Shown here piece by piece: positions 62,001-64,000 of a stretch of DNA of 64,000 nt (position 1 is the first letter of the stretch; each line of letters opens with the position of its first letter). The notes below the pieces were generated by a model that was not told the origin of the DNA, did no database searches, and worked only from the letters and a program-made list of their open reading frames with translations. The stretch is taken from positions 8,928,001-8,992,000 of the forward strand of contig NC_059539.1 of NCBI RefSeq assembly GCF_905220415.1, written 5' to 3'. The translations under genes were made by a program, and so were the position numbers. Origin of the DNA: Colias croceus (taxonomy: Eukaryota; Arthropoda; Insecta; Lepidoptera; Pieridae).

Positions 62001-62733
62001 GAGACCGATTTGATATCTGAACTAATAACCGATTAGGTTCTGTTGTGCTATTGCAACCCAGACCAATTAAGATATCTTTTTATTTTGAAAAACAATAGTC
62101 ATAGAGTTAATACTATAGGTGAAAGTAATTAATTGTATTAATAAGGCGAAAACTTTTATTTTACTTTTGCGGATTTTGTAACAAAAAATATCATTCAGGT
62201 CAGGTTCTTCATATTATCTATAAAATTTTGCCCATAATGTTTAATTTGAAACTATTTGTGTCGATTAATTTACTTTAAAAGTGATCAATTATTTCGGCTA
62301 AATAAAGGCTAAAGAGAGTAAATCTAGACCGCAGACATGCAAAAATAGAATGAAAATCAATTGCCATGCGACTTGGTCAGCCCTCAGCTTGCAGTCTGAT
62401 TGTGATCACTCTGTGAAACACACCCCTTATCGCTAATCTATCGTCTCGACACGTTCTCACCGAATCTTAAGGACTTGCATCAAGGTTGCGTTGTGTGACG
62501 TGATATGTTTCCTTGCTTTTTTATGTTTCCTGCTTGCTATGTGCTTTGCATGAACTGTCGTATTGTCGTATTATCTTTTGACTATACTTTATGTTTGTTT
62601 GATCGGTTTTGAAAATTATTTGTGTCTTCAGGAGTACGAGGAAGAGGGTCGACGTTCGAGGCGGCACTCGTCACCATGTAATTCACGAGAAGGGAGCACC
62701 ACTGCGCTACACACGCAGCACTATGATGACACT
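34867..62733 (+). CDS. dysc: Whirlin/dyschronic PDZ scaffold protein, 14 coding exons, 3' end outside window
   Basis: Whirlin-family proteins are cytoplasmic multi-PDZ scaffolds; the Drosophila homolog dyschronic works in neurons with the Slowpoke potassium channel. The fourteen exons listed separately join in compatible phases to 663 codons. The first ~220 residues are low-complexity, rich in Pro, Ser, His and Arg. PDZ1 is at about 222-306 (HGFGICVKGG, GVGVYISRVEEGSVAERAGL, GDSILQVNG). PDZ2 is at about 343-427 (SLGLMIRGG, LGIYITGVDKDSVADRAGL, GDQILEVNG). A harmonin-N-like helical domain is at about 450-535 (QKAKSLLPQSDLPALAYYME, SLLTEIREFLLPEDRPRFDE). The rest so far is a charged linker. No harmonin-N-like domain is seen before PDZ1, unlike vertebrate long whirlin. 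The third PDZ should lie downstream. Confidence 0.9.
35498..36087. mobile_element. Mariner-derived fold-back element, copy 2 (deleted), dysc intron
   Basis: Same CAGGGTGTCCC termini and TA flanks (35496-35497, 36088-36089) as the 1.8 kb copy at 20655, but only 590 bp. The left arm of about 170 bp jumps straight into right-arm sequence, and the transposase remnant is lost. Confidence 0.85.
36392..36593 (+). CDS. dysc: dysc exon 2
   Basis: GTTGCAG acceptor and GTTTGT donor, phase 1 out. It reads DNRQSYEAEDARARARGGVY through a His/Ser/Tyr-rich segment to STLVNSA. High GC against AT-rich flanks and in-frame junctions support it. Confidence 0.8.
36684..36916 (+). CDS. dysc: dysc exon 3 (Pro-rich)
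   Basis: After a 90-bp intron. It encodes GATSLRNSTNHLSASNGKKR, ISPEQVLRLFG, then PAPLPAPLPAPLPTRRHSP. Donor GTAAGT, phase 0. The proline-rich part may be an SH3 or profilin ligand (inference). Confidence 0.85.
36917..38979 (+). other. dysc intron 3, first part
   Basis: AT-rich; no exon or element recognised. Confidence 0.4.
38980..39364 (+). mobile_element. Non-autonomous Helitron (different family) with nested MITE
   Basis: Starts TCTATGTATATAAAACTC after A and ends GGAAGCTAG before T. Carries CTATCAACGAACAGCCCAAA and CGGGCTGAAATTTGGC, a motif set common in lepidopteran repeats. It is split at 39011-39205 by a MITE. Confidence 0.7.
39011..39205. mobile_element. Short MITE nested in the Helitron
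   Basis: 195 bp with inverted ends of about 45 bp (GGCGATTAACACACGGTGCC on the left, a near reverse complement on the right) and GC-rich interior. TGAT flanks both sides (39007-39010, 39206-39209), likely a target duplication. Non-coding; superfamily not assigned. Confidence 0.7.
40198..40351 (+). CDS. dysc: dysc exon 4 (start of PDZ1)
   Basis: TTACCAG acceptor and GTATGT donor, phase 1 out. It encodes TRTVTMSRDPADSHGFGICV and KGGKEA; HGFGI is the PDZ1 carboxylate-binding loop. Confidence 0.92.
41096..41332 (-). mobile_element. Non-autonomous Helitron (copy 2) in dysc intron 4
   Basis: On the minus strand it starts TCCATACTAATATTATAAAT and ends GGAAACCTAG, between A and T, like the copy at 16949. 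No target duplication. It lies 72 bp before the PDZ1 core exon. Confidence 0.85.
41405..41535 (+). CDS. dysc: dysc exon 5 (PDZ1 core)
   Basis: Encodes GVGVYISRVEEGSVAERAGL, RPGDSILQVNG and HEDALK. Donor GTAATT, phase 0. A Helitron ends only 72 bp upstream of its acceptor. Confidence 0.93.
41536..43451 (+). other. dysc intron 5
   Basis: No exon or element with clear borders recognised. Confidence 0.4.
43452..43610 (+). CDS. dysc: dysc exon 6 (end of PDZ1 and linker)
   Basis: Encodes MLKSCRQLTMVVRTAG, the last PDZ1 helix and strand, then a basic Pro-rich linker ending SASKDRSIRR. The donor AGA/GTAATG is weak. The frame is kept (159 nt). Confidence 0.88.
43611..45913 (+). other. dysc intron 6, main part
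   Basis: AT-rich; nothing recognised. Confidence 0.4.
45914..46073. mobile_element. MITE copy 3 (GAAGTGAAACTTC family)
   Basis: GGTGAAACTTCTTTAGG at 45914 and CAAAGAAGTTTCATTTCTGA at the other end are inverted repeats. The outer arm ACACGTGTGCACGGCACACA matches that of copy 2 at 12289. Confidence 0.65.
46128..46253 (+). CDS. dysc: dysc exon 7 (start of PDZ2)
   Basis: Encodes VDLCIEPGQSLGLMIRGGLE and GIYITGVDKDSVADRAGLM. SLGLMI is the PDZ2 binding loop. A MITE ends about 55 bp before its acceptor. Confidence 0.94.
46254..47575 (+). other. dysc intron 7
   Basis: AT-rich; nothing recognised. Confidence 0.4.
47576..47742 (+). CDS. dysc: dysc exon 8 (end of PDZ2)
   Basis: Encodes VGDQILEVNGQSFVDVTHDE and AVAQLKYHKRMSLLVRDVGK, completing PDZ2, then VPHACTAYGEREAAP. 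Donor GTAACG, phase 2. Confidence 0.94.
48241..48315 (+). repeat. 3' tail of a dispersed retroelement with a (GAT)n microsatellite
   Basis: GGAGGCCCGTGTCCCAGCAG, then TGGGAACGTATATGGGCTGA and eight or so GAT units. This combination is a familiar 3' end of dispersed lepidopteran retroposons. The 5' part is not recognised, and the rest of intron 8 (47743-49602) holds nothing else seen. Confidence 0.55.
49603..49786 (+). CDS. dysc: dysc exon 9 (harmonin-N-like domain)
   Basis: The CGACTAG acceptor gives RISGWGRRRGAAAVAVEQKA and then KSLLPQSDLPALAYYMEEYA, matching the whirlin harmonin-homology helices. The pyrimidine tract is poor, but the frame and similarity fix the start. Confidence 0.88.
50081..50188 (+). 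CDS. dysc: dysc exon 10 (harmonin-N-like domain, possible alternative donor)
   Basis: Encodes YSLLTEIREFLLPEDRPRFD to PPPDHHLK. A second CTTAAG/GTATAC donor 48 nt downstream would add 16 in-frame residues, ending again in HHLK. Confidence 0.9.
50189..51620 (+). other. dysc intron 10, before the mariner
   Basis: Apart from the possible 48-nt exon extension at its start, nothing was recognised. Confidence 0.4.
51621..52894 (-). mobile_element. Full-length decayed mariner element
   Basis: Inverted ends CACACTGAAAGTTTTGCGT (51621-51639) and the near reverse complement at 52876-52894 enclose 1.27 kb, the normal mariner length. The minus strand carries a broken DD34D transposase. The TA target duplication is not evident, so the true ends may be a few bases off. 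Confidence 0.8.
51682..52700 (-). pseudogene. Mariner transposase pseudogene
   Basis: The ATG at 52700 opens MIFDDFKSSFSPKACTARLQ; the DNA-binding region includes YAEFHRGRVSLHDESREGRP with in-frame stops nearby. The first catalytic Asp is replaced by His (IVTGHEICIYGY where the family has IVTGDE). The second Asp (LLHHDSASAHTA) and the third (SPNLEPCDFF) remain, with 34 residues between them, so the family is DD34D. Stops and frameshifts make it inactive. Confidence 0.85.
52895..53245 (+). other. dysc intron 10, after the mariner
   Basis: AT-rich; nothing recognised. Confidence 0.4.
53246..53334 (+). CDS. dysc: dysc exon 11
   Basis: Encodes EVPPEVPLVVDHRSPSEDSG and LGLPPHDTY. TTGTAG acceptor, GTACAG donor, phase 2. 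Acidic, probably disordered linker. Confidence 0.82.
53335..54143 (+). other. dysc intron 11
   Basis: AT-rich, no recognised exon or repeat. The minus-strand frame at 54034-53729 has no identifiable motif. Confidence 0.4.
54144..54210 (+). CDS. dysc: dysc exon 12
   Basis: In phase with exon 11 it reads RSGRAWRATDAPPMDDDLEP and PHE, then a GTGATT donor. A short exon supported by frame, GC content and splice sites only. Confidence 0.75.
54898..54969 (+). tRNA. tRNA-Pro (anticodon CGG)
   Basis: A 72-nt cloverleaf: acceptor stem GGCTCGT/ACGAGCC (54898-54904 with 54962-54968), discriminator C at 54969, anticodon stem CTCGC/GCGAG around loop TTCGGGT with CGG at 54930-54932, and T arm with GGTTCAAATCC. 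The internal A box (TGGTCTAGGGG) and B box (GGTTCAAATCC) are intact, and a TTTT terminator follows at 54978-54981. No intron, no CCA encoded. It lies in a dysc intron, same strand. Confidence 0.97.
54978..54981 (+). terminator. RNA polymerase III terminator of the tRNA-Pro gene
   Basis: Four T residues eight bases past the tRNA 3' end. Confidence 0.7.
54982..56483 (+). other. dysc intron 12, part
   Basis: AT-rich; nothing recognised between the tRNA and the inverted-repeat element. Confidence 0.4.
56488..57361. mobile_element. Palindrome-rich inverted-repeat element
   Basis: 874 bp with ends TGTCGTGGTCATATCGTAGA and the exact reverse complement, inverted similarity running about 100 bp inward, and TGTA on both sides (56484-56487, 57362-57365). 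The arms and interior are filled with short palindromic variants of TTTCACGAAA/ATTTCATGAT. The centre holds two GC-rich copies of GCCGCGGCAGCGGCCGGC. There is no coding capacity, so it is a MITE-like element of unknown superfamily. Confidence 0.8.
57362..59063 (+). other. dysc intron 12, last part
   Basis: AT-rich; no exon recognised. The last few hundred bases could include a promoter if 59064-59183 is an alternative first exon. Confidence 0.35.
59064..59183 (+). CDS. dysc: dysc exon 13 or alternative first exon
   Basis: Encodes RLLSTSVLGTPAGRADGMSR and RRRRVAFRDYMPMDLKAMAK with a GTATTG donor, phase 0. The TTCAG acceptor at 59063 has almost no pyrimidine tract. The frame stays open upstream to an ATG at 59016, and internal ATGs occur, so this may be the first exon of a shorter dysc isoform. 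Confidence 0.65.
59184..62631 (+). other. dysc intron 13
   Basis: AT-rich; no exon, RNA or bordered element recognised in 3.4 kb. Confidence 0.4.
62632..62733 (+). CDS. dysc: dysc exon 14 (last in window)
   Basis: GTCTTCAG acceptor and GTAAGT donor. Encodes EYEEEGRRSRRHSSPCNSRE and GSTTALHTQHYDDT. The gene continues beyond 64000. Confidence 0.85.
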
Positions 62734-64000
62734 GTAAGTACCCGTACATACTGAGTACACGTACACGTACCTCACATAACATGTTAACAGCGGCGTACTG
62801 ACCTTATGTCAATGGGATAAGCAGATGTCTTTGAACGTGCCTTCTTGCGTTTCATTAACTTGATATGTGTATGGGATTTACCTTATTTACAATTTATTCA
62901 AACACATTGTTAAAATTTTATGAAGCAGATACAACACGCTGCAGATTACGCTAATAAAATAAGTCAACATAAAACAATTCATAACAGAACAAGAGACTTA
63001 AAAATAGGAAATACTAAATAAGTTTATAAGCTCACAGTTCGCAGTAGAATAAGCTGCCAAGCGCCACGGTGGCTGATGAACTTGTCATATAATTGTGAAC
63101 GATGAATCACGTCCGATGGCAATCTATTTATGTCTCGAGATGTACACTTATCCCATAATTCATTACCTAGGAACATAATATATGCGATGTTTTCTCAGAA
63201 GACCGTGACGTCACGACTTCTAAACCTTCATAAGGAAAGTGTGATGCGGAATTGGATTGAGTTCAGAAGCACACTCATTTCCCTTTTTGCCTAACTGAAA
63301 ACTTTGGCGTGGAGCCAGCGCTCTATCATGGCTGTTCTCATTTTCGTTGCTAATGAAAAATTTTATGAATTTGGCGTATAATTCAAGACAACAATATACA
63401 GTTATGAGTTAAATATCTGCCTACTGATTAAAGTTAGTCTATTGACTTACATAATAAATAAACAATGGCAATTAAGGTGTGTAATCAACCGAGATCGATA
63501 CATTGAATCTTTCTAATTATATGAAATTGTACTATAAGTATGTAACAATAGCAGTTTGTGCTTAGATTATGGCTATCGACTCACCACATTATTCAACTTG
63601 ATACGTGTTGACATTTGGCATATCTCGGCCTTCCAGAGGCGTATGAAACAAGTCAGGGGTCAGAAAATGACTTATGAGACTTGATTAATGGTTATGCGCG
63701 TTGCCAGTGGTACATAAAAATAATGTATTGCCTATAGCAATCAGAGATCATGTATATATCCAACGGTGAAATAATTTTTGAAATCGGTCCGGTACTTTAA
63801 GAGATTATTTATTTGAATGCACAATAAACAAAGTAGTCAATTTAATAGAATTATAGGAGTAGGTATTGTTCAACTTATATGTTGACGTTATTTTAATTTG
63901 GAATCAAATTGTATGCCTACGAACCTTCACTCAAGTTTCAGTCGAGCGGTCGCACAACCTTTACGTTGTAATATAAGCTCTGTAACAACCTTCTATATAA
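62734..64000 (+). other. dysc intron 14, continuing out of the window
   Basis: AT-rich; no further exon recognised before the window end. Confidence 0.4.

Noticed and set aside
1..64000. CRISPR arrays, operons, phage or plasmid features
   Set aside because: Spliced animal genes, AT-rich introns and eukaryotic transposons throughout; the only regular repeat array has no unique spacers.

Overview
The window is nuclear DNA from an insect, most probably a moth or butterfly (Lepidoptera). It is AT-rich, its two protein-coding genes are split by introns, and it is full of repeats typical of lepidopteran genomes: short Helitrons with TC...CTAG ends that sit exactly between A and T, mariner and hAT derivatives, MITE-like inverted repeats and a LINE. 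No bacterial, plasmid or viral gene organisation is present.

Gene 1 (2978-10589, + strand) is a complete Ral guanine-nucleotide exchange factor, the insect Rgl/RalGDS. It has seven coding exons that join in frame and encode about 693 residues: a RasGEF N-terminal (REM) region, a CDC25-type RasGEF catalytic domain and a C-terminal Ras-association domain. A 3'UTR of about 1.4 kb follows.

Gene 2 (first coding exon 34867, continuing past 62733, + strand) is the insect homolog of whirlin, called dyschronic (dysc) in Drosophila. Fourteen coding exons join in frame for 663 codons and hold PDZ1, PDZ2 and a harmonin-N-like helical domain. The C-terminal part, with the expected third PDZ domain, lies beyond the window. 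A GC-rich, apparently non-coding exon at 12920-13294 is probably its 5' end, which would give a 21.5 kb first intron.

Between the genes (13.3-34.8 kb) is a repeat graveyard. From left to right: a fold-back element with a Helitron nested in it; a pogo/Tigger-like element with perfect 24-bp terminal repeats and a broken transposase; a 1.8 kb inverted-duplicated mariner derivative carrying a nested hAT MITE; a hAT-like element that has swallowed a 1.6 kb, 12-bp-unit CpG-dense minisatellite; and a nearly intact CR1/Jockey-type LINE on the minus strand. The dysc introns hold further copies: a short mariner MITE, two Helitrons, a GAAGTGAAACTTC MITE, a decayed full-length mariner, a palindrome-rich inverted-repeat element, and one clean tRNA-Pro(CGG) gene.

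No undescribed multi-gene system is visible. The most unusual structures are the minisatellite-bearing hAT-like element, the palindrome-dense element at 56.5-57.4 kb, and a possible internal promoter/alternative first exon of dysc near 59.0 kb.
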